Below, in pieces: positions 1 through 6,255 of a stretch of 9,452 bases of DNA. Within the stretch, counting starts at the first letter, position 1, and the number at the start of each line of letters is the position of its first letter. The stretch lies in the NCBI GenBank assembly GCA_919902745.1, contig CAKKRN010000007.1, positions 2,407 to 11,858 of the forward strand. The letters are read 5' to 3'. Origin of the DNA: Syntrophaceae bacterium (GTDB taxonomy: Bacteria; Desulfobacterota; Syntrophia; Syntrophales; UBA5619). The position numbers were made by a program, and so were the translations under genes. The notes beneath the pieces were generated by a model. That model searched no databases. It was not told where the DNA came from and saw only the letters and a list, made by a program, of their open reading frames with translations.

Positions 1-1155
1 CTCTGCCTCGTCGAGGTAATCCCCCCGGGAGAGAACAACACCCCGTTCCACCGCATTCATCAGTTCCCGGACGTTTCCCGGCCAGGGATGGCGGAGCAGA
101 CGATCCATCGCCTGCGGTGTGAACCCCCGGATCGTCTTGCGGTTTTTCTCCGTGAAACGGATCAGAAAATCCTGGGCCAGAAGCGGAATGTCCTCGATCC
201 GCTCCCTAAGCGGCGGGACGTGGAGCGTGACGACGTTGAGCCGGTAGAAGAGGTCTTCGCGGAAGCGCCCGGCTGCAATCTCCCGGAGCAGGTCCCGGTT
301 CGTCGCGGCGATGAGCCGCACATCGATCCGGATCACCTCCTCGCCGCCGACGCGGGTGATCTCCCGTTCCTGGAGGACGCGGAGGAGCTTCACCTGCATC
401 CCGAGCGACATCTCGCTCACCTCGTCCAGAAAGAGGCTTCCCCCGTCGGCCTGGCGGAACTTTCCCTCCTTCCGCCGGTCGGCCCCGGTGAAGGCCCCCT
501 TCTCGTGGCCGAAGAGCTCCGATTCCAGCAGGGTCTCGGCGATCGCCGCGCAGTTGAACTTGATGAAGGGGCGCTCCTTCCGGAGGCTGTTGAAGTGGAT
601 GAGCCCCGCGATCATCTCCTTGCCCGTCCCCGATTCGCCGGTGACGAGGACCGTCGCCTCCGAGGGGGCGACCTGGGCCGCGGTGTCTAAGAGCCGGTTC
701 ATGGCGGTGGAGCGCCCGATCATGTTCCGCCGGTCGAAGCGGTCGCCCAAGCTCTCTTTCAGGAGGAGGTTCTCCTCCTTCAGGCGGCAGTGCTCCATCG
801 CCCGCTCCAGCGTCAGGCGGAGTTCGTCGAAATCGAGCGGCTTCGTCAGATAGTCGTAGGCCCCCTTCTTGAGCGCCTCCACGGCCGTCTCCACGGAGGC
901 GTAGGCGGTCATGATGACGACGGGGATCGCCGGGTTGAAGGCCTTGATTTCGGCCAGCGCCGCGAGGCCCGAAACCTTGATCATCCGGATGTCCATCAGG
1001 ATCAGGTCGAAGGGACGGCTCCGCGCCGCCCCGACGGCGCTCCCGCCGTCGTCCGCCTCCGCAACCGCGTATCCCCAGCCCGAAAGGAGCGTCCGGAGCA
1101 TCGTCCGGTGCGCAAGGTCGTCATCCGCGACAAGAATCGAATTTATTGTCTTCAT
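1..1155 (-). CDS. zraR: Sigma-54-dependent response regulator, ZraR/NtrC family (3' end outside window)
   Basis: Reading in from the left edge on the minus strand there is an uninterrupted frame of 385 codons with no stop in the window, so the C-terminus, including the expected Fis-type helix-turn-helix, is missing. The start is ATG at 1155, preceded by AAGGTGA with a 7-nt gap. Residues 1-115 are a receiver domain: acidic D11-D13, phospho-acceptor D55 in LILMDIRM, T83 and K105 in LTKP. Residues about 145-375 are the AAA+ domain: Walker A GESGTGKE (173-180), the sigma-54-contacting GAFTGA loop (220-225), Walker B SLFLDE (240-245) and FREDLFYRLNV (298-308). An intact GAFTGA loop means it should remodel RNA polymerase-sigma-54. 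It follows the histidine kinase on the same strand, which should phosphorylate D55. The likely target is the divergent ZraP-like gene with its sigma-54 promoter. Oddity: the loop after D55 reads MIKVSGL rather than the usual MPxMDG. The family call is firm; ZraR orthology rests on the neighbourhood. Confidence 0.9.
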   Translation of the reverse strand, partial: MKTINSILVADDDLAHRTMLRTLLSGWGYAVAEADDGGSAVGAARSRPFDLILMDIRMIKVSGLAALAEIKAFNPAIPVVIMTAYASVETAVEALKKGAYDYLTKPLDFDELRLTLERAMEHCRLKEENLLLKESLGDRFDRRNMIGRSTAMNRLLDTAAQVAPSEATVLVTGESGTGKEMIAGLIHFNSLRKERPFIKFNCAAIAETLLESELFGHEKGAFTGADRRKEGKFRQADGGSLFLDEVSEMSLGMQVKLLRVLQEREITRVGGEEVIRIDVRLIAATNRDLLREIAAGRFREDLFYRLNVVTLHVPPLRERIEDIPLLAQDFLIRFTEKNRKTIRGFTPQAMDRLLRHPWPGNVRELMNAVERGVVLSRGDYLDEAE

Positions 1156-1167
1156 GTACGCGTCACC

Positions 1168-1230
1168 TTAATTAGGGACAGAGCCCCTATTATTTTCAGC
1201 GAAAATAATAGGGGCTCTGTCCCTAATTAA
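1168..1230. repeat. Perfect inverted repeat, 30-bp arms with 3-nt loop, REP/MITE-like
   Basis: Positions 1168-1197 are the exact reverse complement of 1201-1230, separated by only AGC (1198-1200). Each arm combines an AT-rich end (TTAATTA), a core of GGGACAGAGCCCC and an AT-rich inner part (TATTATTTTC). The element lies between the kinase and regulator genes. Its right end supplies the last kinase codon (AAT) and the TAG stop, and its left end overlaps the first bases of the regulator ribosome-binding site. In mRNA from the minus strand it would form a very stable hairpin. No run of U follows, so it does not look like a classical terminator. I recall similar palindromes with this core in deltaproteobacterial genomes, associated with REP-type tyrosine transposases, but cannot check this here. 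No transposase and no target-site duplication are visible. Confidence 0.92.
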
Positions 1231-3025
1231 GCAGGACGGTGGCCGTCGTGCCTCTGCCCGGTTCGCTCTCCAGTCGGACCTCGCCGCCGTGCGCTTCGAC
1301 GATCTTGTGGACGATCGCGAGACCGAGGCCCGTTCCGGACGGACGGGTCGTGAAATAGGGGTCGAAAACCCTCGGGAGTTCCTCTTTGGGGATGCCGATG
1401 CCGGTATCGGCGACGGTGATCCGGACGCCCTTTTCATCGCGCCGGTCGAGCGAAATGCGAAGGACGCCCCCACCCTCCATCGCCCCGATGGCGTTCTGGA
1501 AGAGGTTCAGCAGCACCTGGGTCATCCGGTCGGCGTCGAGCGGGATCTCCCCGACTTCCACAGAAAGGTCCGTCTCGACCACGATCCGCTTCGCCTGCGC
1601 CTCGCCCTCGACCATTTTGAGGGCGTGGCGGATCACGGCCTGGAGGGGGGTCGGGACGCGGTGCATCGTCAGCGGTCTTGCGAATTCGAGAAGCTGCGTG
1701 ATGACGCGGTTCAGCCGGTCCACCTCGCGGATCATCACTTCGGCCGTCTCCCGCTCTTCGGGATTGTCCCGGTAGCGTTCCCGGAACCAGGTGGCGAATC
1801 CCTTGATCGAACTGAGCGGATTGCGGATCTCGTGGGCGACGCCGGCGGCGAGGCTTCCCAGGGAGGCGAGACGCCGGCTCCGGGCGACCTCTTCCTCGAG
1901 GCGCCGGATCTCCGTCATATCCCGGAAGAGGAGGACGTGGCCGACGAAGGCGCCGTTCTCCTCGCAAAGCGTCGTTGCGATGATCTGGAGCGGGATCGTC
2001 CGGCCCTCCTCCACGGCGCAATCGAACGCACGTTCGATGAGCCGCCGCTCCAAGGCGAGCGTCCGAAACAGCTCCCGGCAGCTCCCCGGAAGGATCTCCT
2101 CCGCCGGCTTCCCGAGGACCTCCGCGGCGGTGCGTTTGAGGATCGCCTCCGCGGTATGGTTGAAGGCGCTCAGCCTCCCCCCGGCGTCGGTGGCAATAAG
2201 GCCGATCGGCATGTTCTCCACAAGACTGTCGGAGAAGGCCTTGATCCGGGAAAGAGAGCTCCGCGCCGCCCGGTAGCCCTGCGCAAGGAGCAGCGAGATG
2301 ATCCCCGCACAGCCGATCAGAAGAAAAACGACGGCCATCCAGATCGTGTGGCGCCTGTCCTCCTCGTGGGCGGCGATGATCGGCCCCATGTCCAAGCCGA
2401 CGAAGATGACGAGACCGCGCGGGCCCGGTTCCGCGGCCGCAGGCGGAGCCGGCGGAGGAAAGCCCGAAGGTCCGGGAGGGGGCGGGACGGGAAATCCGGG
2501 AGGGGGCGCCTCCCGCGGCGGTCGCGCCGGGAACGGATCGTGGAATCCCGGGAGGAGACCCCGCGTCGGCGCGAACCGGCGGTAGACCTCAAAGCTGTCC
2601 GCCCCTTCGCTGTTCGGGACCTGCCGCCAGGCGAGCTTTTCGGAGCCGGCGATCTTCGCCAGATCGAGGTCCTGGCCGTAGATCGCGCCGAGCCTCAGCG
2701 GGTCGCTGTCGGCGAGGATCGTTCCGCGGGCGTCGGTCACGATCAGGTAGTCGATGTCCGGCTGCTCGGCCGTCTCCATCAGGAGTTTCTGGAGCTGGAA
2801 GCCTCCCCAGCGCAGCCCGATCCCCATCCGGGCGCCCGCCTCGAAGGAGCGGATCAGCGCCGCCCCCTTCTCCACGAGGAGGCGCGTCGTTAGTTCCTTC
2901 TGCCGGGTGATGTTCTCCAAAGTCATGAAGATGAAGATCGGGGCGAGTATGACGACCGCCCCGATGATCAGCCAGGGCGGGATCGCCGCCCAGAACCTGT
3001 TCATTCCGTATCGTTTGCCGTTCAT
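1223..3025 (-). CDS. zraS: Membrane sensor histidine kinase, ZraS-like, with PAS domain
   Basis: 600-residue sensor kinase of the inner membrane, partner of the response regulator that follows it. ATG at 3025 is chosen because GAAGGGAG stands 6 nt upstream; an in-frame ATG at 3103 would add 26 residues but would run through the upstream repeat region, and ATG at 3004 has no good ribosome site. Order of parts: transmembrane helix 1 (about 18-36), periplasmic sensor region (about 37-227) with a proline-rich stretch (159-202), transmembrane helix 2 (228-248), a PAS-like domain (about 265-370), and dimerisation helices with the phospho-acceptor H398 in AHEIRNPLSS. The ATPase domain carries the N box with N507 and N511, the G1 box DTGIGIP (540-546), the F box (554-558) and the G2 box GTGLGLAI (564-571). 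The protein ends LLN-stop inside the 1168-1230 palindrome. By analogy with ZraS it would sense periplasmic zinc/lead or envelope damage; the signal itself is inference. Confidence 0.93.
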   Translation of the reverse strand: MNGKRYGMNRFWAAIPPWLIIGAVVILAPIFIFMTLENITRQKELTTRLLVEKGAALIRSFEAGARMGIGLRWGGFQLQKLLMETAEQPDIDYLIVTDARGTILADSDPLRLGAIYGQDLDLAKIAGSEKLAWRQVPNSEGADSFEVYRRFAPTRGLLPGFHDPFPARPPREAPPPGFPVPPPPGPSGFPPPAPPAAAEPGPRGLVIFVGLDMGPIIAAHEEDRRHTIWMAVVFLLIGCAGIISLLLAQGYRAARSSLSRIKAFSDSLVENMPIGLIATDAGGRLSAFNHTAEAILKRTAAEVLGKPAEEILPGSCRELFRTLALERRLIERAFDCAVEEGRTIPLQIIATTLCEENGAFVGHVLLFRDMTEIRRLEEEVARSRRLASLGSLAAGVAHEIRNPLSSIKGFATWFRERYRDNPEERETAEVMIREVDRLNRVITQLLEFARPLTMHRVPTPLQAVIRHALKMVEGEAQAKRIVVETDLSVEVGEIPLDADRMTQVLLNLFQNAIGAMEGGGVLRISLDRRDEKGVRITVADTGIGIPKEELPRVFDPYFTTRPSGTGLGLAIVHKIVEAHGGEVRLESEPGRGTTATVLLN

Positions 3026-3053
3026 CCCCGGCTCCCTTCGATGGTAATGTGCC

Positions 3054-3105
3054 TGGATACTTGTTAGGCAACTGGATACCACAAGTGGATACTTATGATC
3101 CACTT
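3054..3105. promoter_or_regulatory. Repeat cluster in divergent region: candidate activator binding sites
   Basis: TGGATAC occurs three times in the same orientation (3054-3060, 3073-3079, 3086-3092). The last copy is part of a perfect 8-bp inverted repeat, AAGTGGAT (3083-3090), 7-nt spacer, ATCCACTT (3098-3105). The palindrome centre is about 130 bp upstream of the predicted sigma-54 transcription start of the ZraP-like gene and about 70 bp upstream of the kinase start codon. This is where enhancer sites for an NtrC-family regulator would be expected, and they could serve both directions. Binding by the regulator in this window is inference. An alternative reading is a weak terminator on the plus strand, since T residues follow the 3' arm, but no plus-strand gene ends here. 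Confidence 0.55.
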
Positions 3106-3198
3106 TTTTCTGTGGCGGGACAGGGAGGTCAGCGGCGCGGCAAGGTGGAAAAACGATATAGCTTAATTATTACGATAGCATGCAACAGATAAAGCATT

Positions 3199-3215
3199 TT
3201 GGCACGGCTGTTGCT
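3199..3215 (+). promoter_or_regulatory. Sigma-54 (RpoN) promoter of the ZraP-like gene
   Basis: The sequence TTGGCACGGCTGTTGCT matches the sigma-54 consensus YTGGCACGNNNNTTGCW at every defined position. The GG of the -24 element is at 3201-3202 and the GC of the -12 element at 3213-3214, with the required 10-bp gap. Transcription should start near 3226, giving a leader of about 80 nt before the ATG at 3306. The neighbouring response regulator has an intact GAFTGA loop, so promoter and activator fit one another. The stretch from 3106 to 3198 is AT-rich around 3150-3180 and holds no gene that I can see; it could be the flexible DNA needed for looping between activator and polymerase. Confidence 0.92.
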
Positions 3216-3240
3216 GTTAAAAGAGTCAAACGGAAACCGG

Positions 3241-3262
3241 GAAACTTTAAAAATAAGGTTTC
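3241..3262 (+). other. Possible leader hairpin upstream of ZraP-like gene
   Basis: GAAACTTT (3241-3248) can pair with AAGGTTTC (3255-3262) across a 6-nt A-rich loop, giving 8 pairs of which one is G-U. It lies in the predicted 5' leader, about 43 nt before the start codon, and leaves the ribosome-binding site at 3293-3298 free. It is too weak and has no U run to be a terminator. A role in mRNA stability is possible; chance pairing is also possible. Confidence 0.3.
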
Positions 3263-3305
3263 GTAAAGAAAGCGGCGCAAACGCAATAAATGAAGGAGAT
3301 TGAAA

Positions 3306-3827
3306 ATGAAGAAAGTAACGTTGACAGTCATGGCCGTGCTCTTCGTAGCGGCGGTTGCAACCTCGGTCTTTGCCTTCGGCTGGGGGAGGGGGCCGGGTTA
3401 TGGTCCCTGCGGCAGGGGCGATTTTGAGGGGCAGGCCGGGTTGAACCTGGCGCCGGAACAGACGGCGAAGTTCAAAGAGATGCGCGAGGCGCAGTGGAAA
3501 GAGATGAAACCCCTGCGGGAGCAGATGTTCACCAAGCGTGACGAGATTCGGAAACTCTGGCTGGAGCCGAATCCGGATCAGGAGAAGATCGCGGCGGCCC
3601 AGAAGGAGATGCGGTCCCTCCGGGATCAGATTCAGGACAAGATGACGGCCATCCGTCTGGAGGCATTGAAGACCCTTACGCCGGAACAGCAGGATAAGAT
3701 AAGATCCTCCTTCTCGGAGCGGGGCTTCGACCCGCGGCGCGGTATGGGACCCGGCGGCTGTGGCGGCGGCATGATGGGGCCCGGCGGATGGCACGGCGGT
3801 ATGATGGAACCCGGCGGTAACTATTAA
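3306..3827 (+). CDS. zraP: ZraP-like periplasmic LTxxQ protein (zinc resistance-associated/Spy-CpxP superfamily)
   Basis: 173-residue secreted protein. ATG at 3306 is preceded by AAGGAG (3293-3298) at 7 nt; an in-frame TTG at 3300 is too close to that site. Residues 1-23 form a signal peptide ending VFA. The mature protein is a helical, charged region with two LTxxQ-type motifs (LAPEQ 48-52, LTPEQ 124-128) and a central part (about 73-108) resembling E. coli ZraP in the TKR, P-x-x-x-KI and KEM-x-x-LR pattern. The tail (146-173) is rich in Gly and Met, contains GGCGGG, and has a near-exact 10-residue duplication: GPGGCGGGMM (148-157) and GPGGWHGGMM (158-167). ZraP is a zinc-binding periplasmic chaperone that also restrains its own two-component system. 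Here the gene diverges from the kinase-regulator pair and has a sigma-54 promoter, as in the E. coli zra locus. Oddity: the mature protein has one histidine (H163), two cysteines (C35, C152) and several Met pairs, so its metal preference may differ. Confidence 0.85.
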   Translation: MKKVTLTVMAVLFVAAVATSVFAFGWGRGPGYGPCGRGDFEGQAGLNLAPEQTAKFKEMREAQWKEMKPLREQMFTKRDEIRKLWLEPNPDQEKIAAAQKEMRSLRDQIQDKMTAIRLEALKTLTPEQQDKIRSSFSERGFDPRRGMGPGGCGGGMMGPGGWHGGMMEPGGNY

Positions 3828-3842
3828 ACCATAACAACAATG

Positions 3843-3900
3843 GGGGGATCATCCGGCAGGTCCATGCACCCTCCTTTCCTTTCCGGATGGTCCCCCTTTT
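3843..3900 (+). terminator. Rho-independent terminator after ZraP-like gene
   Basis: GGGGGATCATCCGG (3843-3856) pairs with CCGGATGGTCCCCC (3883-3896) along 14 positions with a single G-U pair, followed immediately by TTTT. The loop is long (26 nt), but the stem is very stable. It starts 15 nt after the stop codon and separates the ZraP-like gene from the importer operon promoter. Confidence 0.85.
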
Positions 3901-3958
3901 CCTGCTTCCTTCCAGTAAAAACGCTCACGCGAATCGTCCCTTGTCATAAGAAATTATC

Positions 3959-3987
3959 TTGACACACAAAAACCATCCCCCTATACT
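3959..3987 (+). promoter_or_regulatory. Sigma-70-type promoter of the ABC importer operon
   Basis: TTGACA (3959-3964) and TATACT (3982-3987) are separated by exactly 17 bp, so the -35 element is perfect and the -10 element differs from TATAAT at one base. Transcription should start near 3994, leaving a leader of about 140 nt before the binding-protein gene. No gene was seen between 3901 and 4135. The near-consensus match suggests strong expression, possibly held down by a repressor. Confidence 0.8.
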
Positions 3988-4023
3988 CGTCCCGATCCGG
4001 AACACGATCCAATCCAACAAGCA

Positions 4024-4037
4024 ATAAAGTTCTTTAT
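4024..4037. promoter_or_regulatory. Short palindrome in importer leader, possible operator
   Basis: ATAAAG (4024-4029) and CTTTAT (4032-4037) form an inverted repeat around TT. It lies about 30-43 bp downstream of the predicted transcription start, a position where a repressor could block elongation. As RNA it would be only a weak hairpin. There is no direct evidence for a bound protein, and AT-rich palindromes of this length can occur by chance. Confidence 0.25.
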
Positions 4038-4135
4038 CGGTCATCAACGCTACATTTTTTACGGGAGGTGGTGCTCAGTTGACCTGCCCCATAGAAGATC
4101 TGAAACCAGGCATATTCAACCCAAAGGAGGCGCAA

Positions 4136-5380
4136 ATGAAAAAATTTGTAATTTTGCTATCGGTTTTCGTGTTTGTCGGTGTCTTCGGTTACGGCAGCGG
4201 CATGGCGGCCAATCCCAGCAAGATCAAAGTCGGTATCCTGCTCCCTCTGACCGGAACGTTTGCGGCGGTGGCTGAAACTCAGAAAGAAGGCGCCTTGCTG
4301 GCGGTGGAGGTCATCAACAAAAAAGGCGGGCTCAACATGCCTTGGGGAAAGGTCCAGGTAGAAGGCATTGTCGCCGATGATGAAATGAAGCTGGATGTGG
4401 GCGTCCGACGCTACCGGTACATGGTTTCCGAAGGGGTCAAAGGCATGGGCGGTCAGACCTGGGCGCCGCTCGCGTACGCTATCAATGCCGTGGTTTCAAA
4501 AGAACCGATGCCCTATTTCCCCATTTGCGTCATGGCCAAAGAAGCGTTTTTGAAGGGCAAGCTGGCTGATTCCACGTTTGCTGCCGCATACAGCCCCTGG
4601 GCGGTCGGATACATGGCAGGATATGCGGCCGTCAAAGTGCTGGGTAAGAAGCGTGTTTTCTTCCTGGCCCGCACCGACAGTTGGGGCTGGGACATCCGGG
4701 ACGGCGTCTATGCCGCCGCCAAGGAATTTGGCGCTGAGATCGTCGGGTATGACGAGGTTTCGGTAGGAACTCCTGACTTCACGACCGTTTTACAGAAAGT
4801 TCGGGCGGCAAAGCCGGATATTTTCATCTCCGCTCAATTTGCTGGGGATGCCATTGCGCTCTTGAAGCAGTGCCACCAGATGGGCCTCAACAAGGAGATG
4901 ACCATCTTCAACTCCTTCATCACGAACGTGGTCGCCAAAGGCCTCCCTCCCGAGGCTCTGGCGGGTGTCTATGGGATGCATTATTTTTACTACGATCTGA
5001 GCGACTTCCCGGACAAGGAAGTGGCAAAAAGCGCCAAGGAGTTTACCGACCTGTATCGGGCGAAATACAACAAGCCTCCCGATGCGTATGCGACGATCGC
5101 CTATGTCGCGTACACGGAGATGTTCCGGGGGTTCGAGGCTGCCAAGTCCTTCGATCCTAAAATGGTGTCCGCAGCGCTGATGGCCAACAAGGGCGAGTTC
5201 ACCTCGGTCAAGGGCCCCGCCAGATGGCGTGAGGATCACGCGGCCGTATACAAGTATGCCGCCTTCCTGGTCAAGGGAAAAGGTCCTGGGGAGCAGAAAA
5301 ACGAATGGGATCTGTATCAAGTCTTGGGTTTCCAGGGCGGAGAGTCGGTGATGCCGACGCTGAAGTCTCTGGGTTACTAA
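4136..5380 (+). CDS. Periplasmic substrate-binding protein of a Liv/HAAT-type ABC importer
   Basis: 414-residue extracellular binding protein of the branched-chain amino-acid (Peripla_BP_6) family. It would capture the solute in the periplasm and deliver it to the membrane complex encoded downstream. ATG at 4136 is preceded by AAAGGAGG (4123-4130) at 5 nt. An in-frame TTG at 4079, with its own GGGAGGTG 8 nt upstream, would add 19 residues before the signal peptide and is less likely. Residues 1 to about 24 are a signal peptide ending GMAA, with no lipobox cysteine, so the protein should be soluble rather than a lipoprotein. The mature N-terminus, IKVGILLPLTGTFA, is the classic first strand and loop of this family. 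The second lobe follows around residues 175-235, with the S-VGTPDFTTVLQKV motif. Family members bind Leu/Ile/Val, other amino acids, amides, urea or aromatic acids; I cannot assign the ligand from sequence. First gene of a five-gene operon. Confidence 0.92.
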   Translation: MKKFVILLSVFVFVGVFGYGSGMAANPSKIKVGILLPLTGTFAAVAETQKEGALLAVEVINKKGGLNMPWGKVQVEGIVADDEMKLDVGVRRYRYMVSEGVKGMGGQTWAPLAYAINAVVSKEPMPYFPICVMAKEAFLKGKLADSTFAAAYSPWAVGYMAGYAAVKVLGKKRVFFLARTDSWGWDIRDGVYAAAKEFGAEIVGYDEVSVGTPDFTTVLQKVRAAKPDIFISAQFAGDAIALLKQCHQMGLNKEMTIFNSFITNVVAKGLPPEALAGVYGMHYFYYDLSDFPDKEVAKSAKEFTDLYRAKYNKPPDAYATIAYVAYTEMFRGFEAAKSFDPKMVSAALMANKGEFTSVKGPARWREDHAAVYKYAAFLVKGKGPGEQKNEWDLYQVLGFQGGESVMPTLKSLGY

Positions 5381-5387
5381 ACCTCTC

Positions 5388-5428
5388 TCCGCCCCGGTGA
5401 ACCTCTTTTCCTTTCACACCGGGGCGGA
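5388..5428 (+). other. Intercistronic GC-rich hairpin between binding-protein and ATPase genes
   Basis: TCCGCCCCGGTG (5388-5399) pairs perfectly with CACCGGGGCGGA (5417-5428): 12 bp across a 17-nt loop. It starts 7 nt after the binding-protein stop and ends 2 nt before the ATG at 5431. No U run follows, so full termination is unlikely. Hairpins in this position are known in importer operons (for example malE-malF) to stabilise the upstream message and raise binding protein over membrane parts. The 3' arm also covers the place where a ribosome site for the ATG at 5431 would lie. Confidence 0.75.
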
Positions 5429-5430
5429 AC

Positions 5431-6228
5431 ATGAGAAAAGGGCCGGCTGTGAGCACAGATCCGCGCGCAGAAATCATCAAAGCTGAAGGTGTTACGAAAC
5501 GTTTCGGCGAATTGATCGCCGTGGATCGGGTTGATTATTTGCTGTATGAAAACGAAGTCGCCGGCATCATTGGATCCAATGGCGCCGGAAAGACCACCTT
5601 CTTCAACCTGCTGACGGGATATTACCCTCCCGATGAAGGCGCCATCCGCTACAAAGGCCAGGATGTCACCCGCAAGACGCCCCAGGAAAGGGTCGCCCTC
5701 GGGATGATGCGGACCTTTCAGTTAACCTCCACGTTCGACAATCTCAGCGTCATTGACAACCTTGTGCTCTCCTTTTTCCGAGCGCATAAAAAATCGTCGT
5801 TGCTTCATCTGCTGCTGAACACCTGCAAAAGACACCGGAAAGACGAGAAAATCGTCGCCATCCTGGAAACCTTCAACCTTCAGGATGTGGCCGACAGGCA
5901 GGTGAAGAATCTCAGCCTGGGCGAGAAGCGAAGGTTGGAAATCGCGATGGCCATCCTGGCCGAACCGAAGGTGCTGCTGCTGGACGAACCTCTGGCGGGG
6001 CTCGGCGAATCCGAGATCAAGGGCGTCCTAAGTGTGCTGCGCAGGCATGTGGGCACGCAGACGATCCTGATTGTGGAACATAAGATTTCCCAGGTGGAAG
6101 ATTTCCTGCAGAGGCTCACCGTCATGCACGACGGCAGAATTATCGCGGACGGCGGGTATGAGGAATGTCTCCGGGATCCGGAGGTGCGCAGGAGCTACTG
6201 GCAGATCGACGCCTCCGCGGATGGTTGA
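5431..6228 (+). CDS. livG: ABC importer ATPase, LivG type
   Basis: 265-residue cytoplasmic ATPase that powers the importer, pairing with the second ATPase downstream. All motifs are present: Walker A GSNGAGKT (48-55), Q-loop Q97 in RTFQ, signature LSLGEKRRLE (161-170), Walker B VLLLDEP (181-187) and switch histidine H217 in VEHK. The RTFQ motif and the long helical segment after it (about 110-150) are typical of LivG rather than LivF. The start is uncertain: ATG at 5431 has no clear ribosome site because a hairpin arm precedes it, while GTG at 5449 has AAAAGGG 6 nt upstream and would remove six residues that carry no motif. The 50-bp gap from the binding-protein gene holds that hairpin. Confidence 0.92.
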   Translation: MRKGPAVSTDPRAEIIKAEGVTKRFGELIAVDRVDYLLYENEVAGIIGSNGAGKTTFFNLLTGYYPPDEGAIRYKGQDVTRKTPQERVALGMMRTFQLTSTFDNLSVIDNLVLSFFRAHKKSSLLHLLLNTCKRHRKDEKIVAILETFNLQDVADRQVKNLSLGEKRRLEIAMAILAEPKVLLLDEPLAGLGESEIKGVLSVLRRHVGTQTILIVEHKISQVEDFLQRLTVMHDGRIIADGGYEECLRDPEVRRSYWQIDASADG

Positions 6229-6255
6229 AATCGTGTTACATGTTACGTAAAACTT

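Noticed and set aside
1289..2893. 534-codon open frame on the plus strand
   Set aside because: It lies wholly antisense to the histidine kinase, whose frame carries complete H, N, G1 and G2 boxes. The product is Arg/Asp/Pro-rich without recognisable motifs; such frames are common opposite GC-rich genes.
3066..3080. Possible second sigma-54 promoter on the minus strand for the kinase-regulator genes
   Set aside because: GG and GC elements are visible (GTGGTATCCAGTTGCC read on the minus strand), but the gap is 9 bp instead of the required 10 and the -24 box matches poorly. E. coli zraSR does have a sigma-54 promoter, so it was considered.
3083..3110. Rho-independent terminator on the plus strand
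   Set aside because: The 8-bp stem followed by T residues has the right shape, but no plus-strand gene ends nearby and the stem is AT-containing and weak; an operator palindrome fits the context better.
3129..3794. 221-codon open frame on the minus strand opposite the ZraP-like gene
   Set aside because: It overlaps a gene with a good signal peptide, ribosome site and sigma-54 promoter, and its product has no recognisable features.
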